A stretch of DNA of 64,000 nucleotides, taken from NCBI GenBank assembly GCA_945957365.1, contig CAMFKI010000002.1, positions 390,710-454,709 on the forward strand, given 5' to 3'. A program made the position numbers and the translations under genes. The notes beneath the pieces are model-generated. The model worked only from the letters and a program-made list of their open reading frames with translations, was not told where the DNA came from and did no database searches. Positions 25,244-33,151 of this stretch are shown piece after piece (within the stretch, counting starts at the first letter, position 1; each line of letters begins with the position of its first letter). This stretch comes from an uncultured Alphaproteobacteria bacterium (GTDB lineage Bacteria > Pseudomonadota > Alphaproteobacteria > Rhizobiales > Aestuariivirgaceae).

Positions 25244-27040
25244 ATGACTGAAACCTTGACCTTCGACACCGTTGGCGATGCCAGAGTTTGCAACGCGCTG
25301 TTCGTGCTTACGCCCGCTCGCTGGCTGGCGGGCAGTGCCTATGGCGTGCCGCATGCGACCCTCGTCGGGCACATCGACTTTGATCCCCAGGGCCTGGCGG
25401 CCTTTCCTGCCGCCTACGCCTGGCTGCGGCGCTTCATCGGCAAGGACCCGCGTGATCTTCGCGAGGATGTAAGCAAGAGCGCGGACATGGCCGCCGCACT
25501 GGTGCTTTCCATGTCGGCCATTCAGCGCAGGACCCTCATTGCCCAGGCGCGGATCCTCGCGCTGCACCCTTCGGAAGGCTCAGACGGCAGCCTCGGATTC
25601 CACTTCGCCACGGGCTTTGTCTATCGTGAGGCCGCGATGGCGGTGATCGCGTGGCTGAATGACGTCGGCCGAACCTTCGGCGTCCCGGGTGGCCCCATGG
25701 GCCCGGCGCTTTCAGCCCTGGAAATCCGGCACGCGCAACTTCTCGACACGCTGCGTGCCTTCGGCGACCGGGGTCGGAACCGCTTTTCGATTCTCCAGAC
25801 GGCCTTCGAAAACAACATCCCCGCCTCGCGTCTGCCTGGCGGCCAGCAGTTGCTGGGCCAGGGGATCAGAGCGAGACTGTTCAACAGTTCGATGACGGAG
25901 CGCACCACCGCCATCGGTTATCAGTGTGCTGGCAACAAGCAGGTGACGGCCTCCATCCTCCACCGCGCGGGACTTCCCGGCGCAGTGCATCGCGCCGTCG
26001 CCAGCGCGGCGGAGGCAGAAGCAGCCGCCAAGCGATTTGGCTACCCCGTCGTCGTCAAGCCATCCGACCGGCATGGTGGGCTTGGTGTCTTCGCCGACAT
26101 CCGCGACGCTTCCACGCTCCGTCACGCATTCAGCGAGAGCCGCAAGATCTCGCGGGATATTCTCGTTGAACGGCATTTCGAGGGCGACGGGCATCGTCTC
26201 ACGGTCGTTGACGGGCGCGTCATCCGAGTGACACGCAAGCGGCCATGGGGCATCACGGGGGACGGCATTTCCACGATTTCCGCACTGGCGGAGAAGGCGC
26301 GGTTGGAGGAACCCGCCGGCCGGGCCTTCGACGAGGAAGCGCAGGGCTTGCTGCGGCAGGGTGGTCTGGTGCCCTCCTCGGTCCTCGATGACGGGCGCTT
26401 CGTCGCGCTGCGGCGGCGAAACAATGCAGTTGCCGGTGGCGACACCACCACGCTCGTGATCGACAGCGTGCACCCCGACAATCTTGCTCTTGCCTGTCGC
26501 GCCGCCGCGGCCTTGCGATTGGACATTGCCGGCGTCGATCTCATCATTGCCGACATCGCGAGGTCCTGGATCGAGACCGGAGCCCTCATCTGCGAGGTCA
26601 ACGTACAGCCGCAGATGTCGGGAAAACTGGTCGAGCAAATGGTGATGGAGCAGTTGCAGGACGAGGCGCGCATTCCGGTCTTCCTGCTCATTGCGCCTCC
26701 CGGCCATGACAGCGGGGAAGCCAACAGCGTGATCCCTCTTGCCCGCGCGCTGCACAATGCGCCCTTTGCGACGTCCTCAGGTGTCTGGGTAGGGGAACGG
26801 AAACAACGCCAGGCATCAAATGCCTTCGCGGCAGCGCGGACACTCCTCGAAGTTCCCGATGTGGAGCGGGCCCTCTGCGTGATGAACGAGAACGACATTC
26901 TAACATACGGACTTCCAAGCGATCGGTTCGAGCACATTTACGTCTCCGATGAGCACCCTCGTCAAAGCCTCGTGAACATGCTGCGGGCGCATGCGCGCGA
27001 AGGCTGCTTGCGCCTCTACCGGCCGGATAGCCGCGCATGA
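25244..27040 (+). CDS. ATP-grasp ligase, cyanophycin-synthetase-like
   Basis: A 598-aa protein with an ATP-grasp domain at about residues 220-490. Matching features are QCAGNKQVTASILHRAGLPG, FGYPVVVKPSDRHGGLGVFA (ATP-binding core), DILVERHFEGDGHRLTVVDG and, at the catalytic end, IAGVDLIIADI with CEVNVQPQM. These resemble the central ligase domain of cyanophycin synthetase. The Mur-ligase second half of true CphA is missing, and residues 1-220 and 490-598 have no family I recognise. ATP-grasp enzymes join a carboxylate to an amine via an acyl phosphate, so a peptide or amide bond is the likely product. First gene of an overlapping operon. The ribosome-binding site is weak. Confidence 0.85.
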   Translation: MTETLTFDTVGDARVCNALFVLTPARWLAGSAYGVPHATLVGHIDFDPQGLAAFPAAYAWLRRFIGKDPRDLREDVSKSADMAAALVLSMSAIQRRTLIAQARILALHPSEGSDGSLGFHFATGFVYREAAMAVIAWLNDVGRTFGVPGGPMGPALSALEIRHAQLLDTLRAFGDRGRNRFSILQTAFENNIPASRLPGGQQLLGQGIRARLFNSSMTERTTAIGYQCAGNKQVTASILHRAGLPGAVHRAVASAAEAEAAAKRFGYPVVVKPSDRHGGLGVFADIRDASTLRHAFSESRKISRDILVERHFEGDGHRLTVVDGRVIRVTRKRPWGITGDGISTISALAEKARLEEPAGRAFDEEAQGLLRQGGLVPSSVLDDGRFVALRRRNNAVAGGDTTTLVIDSVHPDNLALACRAAAALRLDIAGVDLIIADIARSWIETGALICEVNVQPQMSGKLVEQMVMEQLQDEARIPVFLLIAPPGHDSGEANSVIPLARALHNAPFATSSGVWVGERKQRQASNAFAAARTLLEVPDVERALCVMNENDILTYGLPSDRFEHIYVSDEHPRQSLVNMLRAHAREGCLRLYRPDSRA

Positions 27041-27930
27041 CGAGATCTGCGGCCTTTGGTGTCCTGCGCGATGCATGCGATATCGTTCCACTTCTGGTCG
27101 GCCACTATCTGCGTGCAGGCTTCGACCATGTGCACATCATCGACGACGGCTCCACCGACGGTGGAGGGGATGTTCTCGACGAGGCCGCCAGCCTGTGCCC
27201 GCGGCTGACCGTCACGCATGTCGAGAGCCGCGTCTTCGAGCAGGAGCGGATCATCAACGACGCCGCGGTCCTGCTGCAGTCCCGGGGTTATGACCTGCTG
27301 GTGCCCTTCGACGCGGACGAGTTCTGGATGATCGATGCGCCATCGCTTGGCCGCGAACTCGCGAAGGACGGTAACGCCCGCGTGCTTCACGGTCGCTGGA
27401 CAAATTTCGTCCAGTCACGGGACGCTTACGAAGGATCCGCGAACTTCGACAGCGTGCGCTTTCGCGTGCCGGAGGGCGAGGGGGCGACCCGTGCCGAGGT
27501 CGAAGCGTTGCTGCGCGGCTTCGTCGAAGTGCAGCTGCGGAAGGTCGCCGTCTACGGCCTTGGCCCCATTGCCTTCGCACTTGGCCAGCACCGGTTGGTT
27601 CAGGGCCCGTCGACGAACTATCCAGCCGAATTCGAGATATTTCACCTGCCGCTGCGCCGTCGTGCCGAGATCGAGCGACGTGGGCATGACTTTGAAGCGA
27701 GGCGCCGTCCGCTGCGTGCGGGGGAGAACCGGTCGTGGCAATCGCTGTTTTTCGCCGATGTCCTCCGCCGCGATGGCGGCGAGGAACTGTGGGCGGCGAA
27801 CAGCGCGAGCAGTGGCGGTACGCTTCAGCTGCGAGGTGATTGCCGTCGCCTGGTTCCGGATTGGCGCTTCCGGCTCATGGCGCAGGCGGCATTGCGCTGT
27901 TTCGACGCCGAGACGCGGGGGGCGGCATGA
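27037..27930 (+). CDS. Glycosyltransferase family 2-like protein
   Basis: A 297-aa GT-A-fold enzyme. The nucleotide-sugar region reads DHVHIIDDGSTDGGGDVLDEA and the metal-binding DxD motif is PFDADEFWMID. The pattern (HYLRAGFDHVHIIDD, then PFDADEFW) is that of GT2 and GT92-like transferases acting on surface glycans. No membrane segments are evident, so it is cytosolic. Its ATG overlaps the ATP-grasp stop by 4 bp (ATGA), as does its own stop with the next gene. Donor and acceptor unknown. Confidence 0.8.
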   Translation: MTRSAAFGVLRDACDIVPLLVGHYLRAGFDHVHIIDDGSTDGGGDVLDEAASLCPRLTVTHVESRVFEQERIINDAAVLLQSRGYDLLVPFDADEFWMIDAPSLGRELAKDGNARVLHGRWTNFVQSRDAYEGSANFDSVRFRVPEGEGATRAEVEALLRGFVEVQLRKVAVYGLGPIAFALGQHRLVQGPSTNYPAEFEIFHLPLRRRAEIERRGHDFEARRRPLRAGENRSWQSLFFADVLRRDGGEELWAANSASSGGTLQLRGDCRRLVPDWRFRLMAQAALRCFDAETRGAA

Positions 27931-28814
27931 ACCTCGCCCTCGCCAACACGCACTGGCCCTTCGCCTCCCGCATGCCCACCACTGAAGAGGTGCAACTCGT
28001 GCGGCTCTGCCTGACGGCCGATCGCGAGGAAGCCGAGCGCTCCTGGAATCGCCTCGCCGAGACGAGAGGCAAGATCGCTGGCCGTGGAGAGCTGCGGTCA
28101 CCGCTGCGGCGCCTGCTGCCTCTGCTCCGTCACGCCCTGAAGCTCTGGGACATGCCGCATGCACCCGACATCGAGGCGGCGCTCACCGCTGCCACGCTCT
28201 GGGAGATGCAGCGCGCCCAGCGCATTGAGCGGGTGACCTGCGAGGTGCTGGACCTGCTGCAGCAAATTGGCGCGCATCCGGTGCTGCTGAAAGGCGTGGC
28301 GCTCGGCTGGCGCGATTATCCGAAGCCGTGGCTCCGCCACTGCCATGACCTCGACATGCTGCTTCCCCTGGAAGCGCATGATGCCGCAGAGGCCCTGCTG
28401 ATGACCAAGGGCGCGCGGCGGGTGGCAGCAGCTGCCGAGATGCCGATGACGCGCCTCATGCTCTGGCCCGGCGGATTGCCCATTCTCATGCACGCTCGCA
28501 TGTGTGGCGAGGATCGGGGTGCAGCCAGCGCCCAGGTTGCCGGGGAACGCGCCACGGCGACCTTGCTCTGCGGGCGGAGCGTGAGGATCCTTCATCCCCT
28601 GGACTGTGCCCTTCAGCTCGCATCGCAGCTCGCCGAGGGCACGGCCCGCGACGGGCTCGGATGGGTCGCGGATCTTGGAATGCTCCTGCGCTCGGTCAAT
28701 GCCTCAAGCCTTGTGGCGGAGGCCAGCGCGCCGGCAGTGCCGGCACTCGAGTCGATGCTTGAATTCGCACGGCATGTCCTTGTCATGGATATGCCGGCGG
28801 AGCGTCGTGCATGA
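27927..28814 (+). CDS. Nucleotidyltransferase-family protein (NTP_transf_5, PF14907-like)
   Basis: A 295-aa protein with the NTP_transf_5 pattern: HPVLLKGVALGWRDYP, then HCHDLDMLLPLEAHDAAEAL, where the paired acidic residues of DLDML are the expected metal ligands, and later RILHPLDCALQLASQL. Members occur in lasso-peptide and related RiPP clusters and in polysaccharide loci next to PqqD-type proteins, as here (two genes away). Their reaction is not established. Start at 27927 overlaps the preceding stop (ATGA). Confidence 0.8.
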   Translation: MNLALANTHWPFASRMPTTEEVQLVRLCLTADREEAERSWNRLAETRGKIAGRGELRSPLRRLLPLLRHALKLWDMPHAPDIEAALTAATLWEMQRAQRIERVTCEVLDLLQQIGAHPVLLKGVALGWRDYPKPWLRHCHDLDMLLPLEAHDAAEALLMTKGARRVAAAAEMPMTRLMLWPGGLPILMHARMCGEDRGAASAQVAGERATATLLCGRSVRILHPLDCALQLASQLAEGTARDGLGWVADLGMLLRSVNASSLVAEASAPAVPALESMLEFARHVLVMDMPAERRA

Positions 28815-30019
28815 GCGGGGCTGGACGCACGATGCCGCCGCTCGACCCGCGTACGGTATCGCCCGCGGTGCTCTTCCAATCGCTCGCCGGGCGTCGCCCC
28901 GGCCTTGCCCTGGCATCGCTGTCGGGCGGGGCCTGCACGCTCACACTCTGGGACGAAGCTTCGCGGACCCGGATATCGACTGTCGCACATCCCCGACGAG
29001 CGCGCGAGAGCGATCCCGCCATGCTCTCGCGCCTGCTCCCCGTCTGCGTGGCCCGCCTCCTGGTCATCGACGCGGTCGGGCATGAGGATGTCGATCTGGC
29101 TGCCGTCACGGCGGCGTTCGATGCCGCGCCGCTGCTTGGCGCAACCACGGACGGCGGGCGGCGCTTCTGCTTCAGGGGCGAGATCTGGACTTCCCTCGGC
29201 GGCTGCGATGGCCAGATGCCCACGCTGGCAGAAGCGAGCCGGGATCTCTTCGCGAAGATCGCGGCTCTGGGCTTTGCCGTCCCCGGCGTGCCGGCGCGTG
29301 ACGTCGAGCAGCTGCTCGGCAGGGAAGATGCTGTCTACACTGCCATCACCAACCGCTATGACACGCTGAAGCCCCAGCCGCGGGATTTTGCCGGCCAGGC
29401 GCGCCAGCTCGCCTTCCTCGATCGCTCCACCGCCGATTTTCACGGCCAGCGCAGCCGCGGCTGGGAGGTCGTGGCGGGAGAGGTTCCAGACACCGACCCC
29501 CGCCGGGCGTCGCGCTACTGGAAGGCCAATGCGCACCTCGCCCTGCCGCAGTCTGGCATCAGCCTCTGGGTCGATGCCTCGATCAGCATCGCTGCTCCCA
29601 TGAGCCTGGCGCGCCTTGCCGGCCTGTTCCTTGCCGAGCATGATATCTGCGTCTTTTCACACCATGCGCGGCGCTCAATCGCTGCGGAGGCCCAGGCCTG
29701 CAAGGCGCTGCAACTCGACGACCCGGACGTGATCTATGCGCAACTGGCGCGCTATGCTACCGAGGGTTATCCGGACGAAGATCTGGCCGAACTTCCTGTC
29801 ATCCTGCGCCGGCATACGCCGGCCATCGAGGCGCTCAACGAATCCTGGTGGAGCGAGATCACGCGAGGCTCGCACCGTGACCAGATCAGCTTCAACTATG
29901 TTGCCTGGAAGACAGGCGTCCAGTATGAACGATTTCCGCTTTCGTTGGCTGTTCGCAACGGCCTCTTTGTGAAAATGCAAAGGGTTCGCGCGAATCGGGA
30001 GACGTCGATTTGGCAATGA
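28811..30019 (+). CDS. TOD1/MUCI70 (DUF616)-type glycosyltransferase-like protein
   Basis: A 402-aa protein whose C-terminal two thirds (about residues 190-390) match the DUF616 family of plant TOD1 and MUCI70 and bacterial homologues. Visible landmarks are RASRYWKANAHLALP, SLWVDASISI (the probable metal-binding D), DICVFSHHARRSIAAEAQAC, ELPVILRRHTPAIEALNESW and WSEITRGSHRDQISFNYVAW. The first 190 residues are unassigned. Homologues are thought to be glycosyltransferases; one plant protein was described as a ceramidase, which is disputed. Start overlaps the previous stop by 4 bp. Confidence 0.8.
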   Translation: MSGAGRTMPPLDPRTVSPAVLFQSLAGRRPGLALASLSGGACTLTLWDEASRTRISTVAHPRRARESDPAMLSRLLPVCVARLLVIDAVGHEDVDLAAVTAAFDAAPLLGATTDGGRRFCFRGEIWTSLGGCDGQMPTLAEASRDLFAKIAALGFAVPGVPARDVEQLLGREDAVYTAITNRYDTLKPQPRDFAGQARQLAFLDRSTADFHGQRSRGWEVVAGEVPDTDPRRASRYWKANAHLALPQSGISLWVDASISIAAPMSLARLAGLFLAEHDICVFSHHARRSIAAEAQACKALQLDDPDVIYAQLARYATEGYPDEDLAELPVILRRHTPAIEALNESWWSEITRGSHRDQISFNYVAWKTGVQYERFPLSLAVRNGLFVKMQRVRANRETSIWQ

Positions 30020-30432
30020 TGGAGCAGCCCCCATCCCTGGCGCAGGGCTACCGTCTGAACGAACCGGCGGTCATCACCGATCAGATCGACGGTGAGTGGG
30101 TCATCATGAACCTCGCAAATGGAGCCTATTACGGGCTCGACGCCGTGGCATCATGCTTGTGGCAGAGCCTGCTGTCGGGCGAGACACCGCTGGTAGCCGG
30201 GCGGGTCATTGCCGCTCATTTCGAAGTGCCGGAGGAGAGGGTGGCAGCCGACATCGCCACGTTCCTCGCGCAGCTGCTCGATGAGGGGCTGTTGATCGCC
30301 GGATCAGCTCTGCCGGAGCTGGTCGCTCGAGGCGAAAATCGTGTTCCCGCCGCTCCCTATGCCACCCCGTGCATCACCCGCTACGCCGACATGACGAGGC
30401 TGCTCGCACTCGATCCTCCACTGCCCGCATGA
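30016..30432 (+). CDS. PqqD-family protein (RiPP recognition element)
   Basis: A 138-aa protein. Residues about 10-95 follow the PqqD fold (ITDQIDGEWVIMNLANGAYYGLDAVA, then VAADIATFLAQLLDEGLLI). PqqD-like domains bind the leader of a precursor peptide and present it to modifying enzymes. The last 40 residues form an extension ending TPCITRYADMTRLLALDPP, similar to a tail motif I recall from PqqD proteins in lasso-like clusters (YTDMQDLLLLDP). Start at 30016 (ATG) overlaps the preceding stop; an ATG at 30019 and a TTG at 30010 are alternatives. It is the strongest sign that this operon modifies a peptide or peptide-like carrier. Confidence 0.85.
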   Translation: MMEQPPSLAQGYRLNEPAVITDQIDGEWVIMNLANGAYYGLDAVASCLWQSLLSGETPLVAGRVIAAHFEVPEERVAADIATFLAQLLDEGLLIAGSALPELVARGENRVPAAPYATPCITRYADMTRLLALDPPLPA

Positions 30433-31154
30433 AAGACGCACGACCGGATTCACTCCCCAGCCACGAGGTGAGCGTCATCGTGCCCACGTTGAACGGCGCA
30501 CGCTTCATCGCAGAAACCATTGCGAGCATTGTCGCGCAGACGGCCGCTCCGGGCGAGATCATCGTTGTTGATGACGGCTCGATCGATGAAACCGCCAGCG
30601 TGGCACGCAGTGCGGCGCCTTGCGTCAAGGTCATCCGGACGCAGGGCCTTGGCCCCGCCGGCGCCCGCAATGCCGGAATTGGAATTGCAATCGGCAGATT
30701 TCTGGCCTTCCTCGATCATGACGATCTCTGGGTTCCCGAAAAGCTCGCCGTCCAGACCGCGCTACTCGACAGCGATCCTGAGATCGACATCTGCCTCGGC
30801 ATGATCAGGAGCTTTCAGGACGGACCGCACGCCGCCGAGCGGAAATGGCTGGGAGAGCCGGTGCCGGGCTATCTCACGATCACGATGCTGGCACGCCGCA
30901 CAGCCTTCGAGCGGATTGGCCTGCTGGATCAGCTCCGGCCCTTCAGCGACTCCGCCGAGTGGCTGCTGCGAGCCGAAGATGCGGGACTTCGGGTGAAGAT
31001 GCTCGATCAGGAACTCACCTATCATCGCGTTCACGATCGGAATCATTCACGGCTCAACGGTGCCCGGTCGCGTGCCGAGTTCCTCGACCTCGCCCGCCGG
31101 AGAATGTCGCACGCACCGCAGGCAGGCGCCAGAACGCCTCAGCCATGCACATAG
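30429..31154 (+). CDS. Glycosyltransferase family 2
   Basis: A 241-aa GT-A enzyme. It has the classic start VSVIVPTLNGARFIAETIAS, the nucleotide-binding IIVVDDGSIDETASVA, and the metal-binding FLAFLDHDDLW. The later RTAFERIGLLDQLRPFSDSAEWLLRA segment is the usual acceptor-side block. No membrane anchor is seen. Its ATG at 30429 overlaps the PqqD stop (ATGA); the longer upstream frame is a shadow. Donor and acceptor unknown. Confidence 0.88.
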   Translation: MKDARPDSLPSHEVSVIVPTLNGARFIAETIASIVAQTAAPGEIIVVDDGSIDETASVARSAAPCVKVIRTQGLGPAGARNAGIGIAIGRFLAFLDHDDLWVPEKLAVQTALLDSDPEIDICLGMIRSFQDGPHAAERKWLGEPVPGYLTITMLARRTAFERIGLLDQLRPFSDSAEWLLRAEDAGLRVKMLDQELTYHRVHDRNHSRLNGARSRAEFLDLARRRMSHAPQAGARTPQPCT

Positions 31155-32107
31155 CCTTCGGGCCAGACTCCGGCCTGCCGTCGTGGGAATGGGTGGGGCG
31201 CGCCACCGGGCAGGCAATGTCCGCCGTTCACGAAGTCAGCTATTTCGACAGCTTCCACGACGTTCCGCAGGCCGATATCGTGGTGGTTATCAAGTACCCG
31301 GCACCACCATCCTTCGTCGAGGTCGTCCATGCCCGCGGTGCGCGGCTGGTCTTCGTGCCGCTGGATCATTATGAGTCCGCCGAGGCCGTAAATAACAGCC
31401 GGCACTTCCTGCAGCACTGTGACCTGGTCCTCGCGCACAGCCCCGCACTCGTGCCCTTCCTCGAGAGCCACTGTCGTCTGCTGCGTACGGTGGAGCATCA
31501 TGCCCGCTACGCCCTGCCGGAGCTCGCAGCATACCGCAGCACCGGCTTCCTGCTGTGGATCGGCGCGGCGCAGCATTTGCCGCACGTCGTCGCATGGCTG
31601 GCCCACCGTCCGCCGGCCCCGCTGGAGATTCGTCTGCTCAGCAATCTCAACGACCGTCACGCCCACGCCTCGGCACAGATCAAGGCGCATGCGCTGGGCA
31701 TCTCGCTGCGCGTGCGGAACGGCACGGTCAACGGCCTCCCGGTCCTGAACTGGAGCGAGGCCGTTCAGCGCGATGTCATGAGCCAGTGCCGTGCCGCCTT
31801 CGACATCAAGGGCAGTGACTTCAACCAGTCCACCAAGCCAGCGACCAAGGCCCAGCAATTCATCGCGTCCGGCATCTCCTTCGGCTGCAACCCGGGCTCT
31901 TCCATTGCCACCTGGCTACAGGCGCACGGCTTCGATGTCGCGATGGCGGACGACTACGGAAGGCTGCTGTCACGAGACTACTGGATGCAGATCCAGGATT
32001 TCGGGCGCAATCTCAGGCAATCACTTTCACTGGAGGTCATCATGCAGACGTGGCAGCAGGCATTCGAAGCCATGCTGGCGAAGTCCGATGGAGGGGAGCC
32101 ACGTTGA
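31145..32107 (+). CDS. Glycosyltransferase-like (GT-B-like) protein
   Basis: A 320-aa protein of moderate recognisability. Near residues 225-255 it reads AAFDIKGSDFNQSTKPATKAQ followed by FIASGISFGCNPGSS, the pattern by which GT-B glycosyltransferases bind the nucleotide sugar. Earlier segments (VFVPLDHYESAEAVNNSRHF, VLAHSPALVPFL) resemble the acceptor half of the same fold. I start it at the ATG at 31145, overlapping the GT2 stop by 10 bp; the longer frame is a shadow. Function in the pathway unknown. Confidence 0.65.
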   Translation: MHIAFGPDSGLPSWEWVGRATGQAMSAVHEVSYFDSFHDVPQADIVVVIKYPAPPSFVEVVHARGARLVFVPLDHYESAEAVNNSRHFLQHCDLVLAHSPALVPFLESHCRLLRTVEHHARYALPELAAYRSTGFLLWIGAAQHLPHVVAWLAHRPPAPLEIRLLSNLNDRHAHASAQIKAHALGISLRVRNGTVNGLPVLNWSEAVQRDVMSQCRAAFDIKGSDFNQSTKPATKAQQFIASGISFGCNPGSSIATWLQAHGFDVAMADDYGRLLSRDYWMQIQDFGRNLRQSLSLEVIMQTWQQAFEAMLAKSDGGEPR

Positions 32108-32757
32108 TGGACTGGATCGAGCAGATCAGCCGTGAGGAGACGTTGCTCGGCATGGGGCACGGCCAGAGCGAGGAGACCGGCATGGGCCTTGGCTGGCTCT
32201 ACTATGCGCTCGCAAGGGTGGAGCAGCCCGGTCATGTCCTTTGCATCGGCTCATGGCGCGGCTTCGTGCCCATCGTGCTTGCAAGGGCGCTGAAGGACAA
32301 TGCCGGTGGCGCGCGCCTCACCTTCGTCGACCCCTCGCTGGTCGATGACTTCTGGACGGAAGCCCAGCGGGTGAAGTCCTGGTTCGCCTCCTTCGGGGTG
32401 GACAACATCGACCACCACTGCCTCACCACGGATGACTTCGCAAGAACGGAAGCCTTTCAGAACCTTCCACAGATTGGCCTGCTCTTCATCGATGGCTACC
32501 ACACGGCCGAGCAGGCCCGCCTCGATCATACGGCGTTTTTGCCGAAGTTGACCGATTCCGCCGTGGTCCTTTTTCACGACAGCATCCGCGAGCGCACATC
32601 CGACATCTATGGGCGCGAGCGGCGATACATTCATACCGTACACGAATACATGAAGGAGCTGAAACGCGACGCGGCCTACCAGGTCATGGATTTCCCTCTC
32701 GGCTCCGGGGTGACAGTGGTCCGGCGCAACAGTGGCGTTGCGCGCGATGAGCCGTGA
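32107..32757 (+). CDS. Class I SAM-dependent methyltransferase
   Basis: A 216-aa protein with a Rossmann-like start HVLCIGSWRGFVPIVLARAL (a variant of the glycine-rich SAM loop), an acidic strand end in LTFVDPSLVDDFW, and IGLLFIDGYHTAEQARLDH, which matches the class I methyltransferase family MethylT_24. FHDSIRERT follows in the position expected for the metal-binding or substrate loop. The ATG at 32107 shares a base with the preceding stop. Likely methylates a sugar or peptide-linked group in the operon product; inference only. Confidence 0.8.
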   Translation: MDWIEQISREETLLGMGHGQSEETGMGLGWLYYALARVEQPGHVLCIGSWRGFVPIVLARALKDNAGGARLTFVDPSLVDDFWTEAQRVKSWFASFGVDNIDHHCLTTDDFARTEAFQNLPQIGLLFIDGYHTAEQARLDHTAFLPKLTDSAVVLFHDSIRERTSDIYGRERRYIHTVHEYMKELKRDAAYQVMDFPLGSGVTVVRRNSGVARDEP

Positions 32758-32966
32758 ACGCGCTTCGGCAAATTGAATTGCCTGGCTTCCCTTCCCCGGA
32801 ACTCACATTCGTCAGAGCGGAAGTCGACGGCCTTCCCACTGCAAATGAAGCTGAGCAGTGTCTGTTCGTAATTACCCGGTTCTCTCTGCGCCAGTTCCGG
32901 CTTGCGCTTCGCCGTCGATCAAGCGAGTGTATCGGCGTGTCGTCGCAGGCTCCCAATTCTCAATGA
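32754..32966 (+). CDS. Hypothetical protein, possibly a truncated last gene of the operon
   Basis: A 70-aa frame starting with GTG at 32754, overlapping the methyltransferase stop in the same GTGA style as its neighbours, which suggests it was once a genuine operon member. The start NALRQIELPGFPSPELTFVR looks like the N-terminus of a longer protein, but the frame becomes arginine-rich and non-descript from about residue 45. The downstream DNA contains an epimerase remnant, so a recombination event may have removed the rest. It could also be a short precursor peptide, though it lacks a typical core. No family recognised. Confidence 0.35.
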   Translation: MNALRQIELPGFPSPELTFVRAEVDGLPTANEAEQCLFVITRFSLRQFRLALRRRSSECIGVSSQAPNSQ

Positions 32967-33151
32967 ACAAGGAAAATTTCGAATTGGTGACCGGCGCCGC
33001 CGGATTCATCGTCTTTCACGTGGCGCTGCGTCTCTTGCAAGCGGGAGAACGCGTGGTCGGCATGCACTACGTCAGTGACAGCTACGACGTGTCTCTCAAG
33101 GAAGCGCGCCTCCGGATGCTAGACGATTGCCGGGCGCTTATCGCAGCGTGA
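32963..33151 (+). pseudogene. Remnant of a UDP-sugar (UDP-glucuronate 4-) epimerase
   Basis: Only 62 codons remain of a roughly 340-aa NAD-dependent epimerase. The fragment reads LVTGAAGFIVFHVALRLLQA and, further on, SYDVSLKEARLRML, matching the N-terminus of UDP-glucuronate 4-epimerases. The third glycine of the GxxGxxG NAD loop is replaced (GAAGFIV), and no homologous sequence follows. Its end overlaps the 3' end of the opposite-strand SDR gene. A nucleotide-sugar enzyme would fit the adjacent glycosyltransferase operon. Confidence 0.75.

Noticed and set aside
32754..32966. Reading the 70-codon frame as a RiPP precursor for the PqqD protein
   Set aside because: It lacks a leader/core boundary or a core rich in modifiable residues, and it fits better as the start of a truncated gene.
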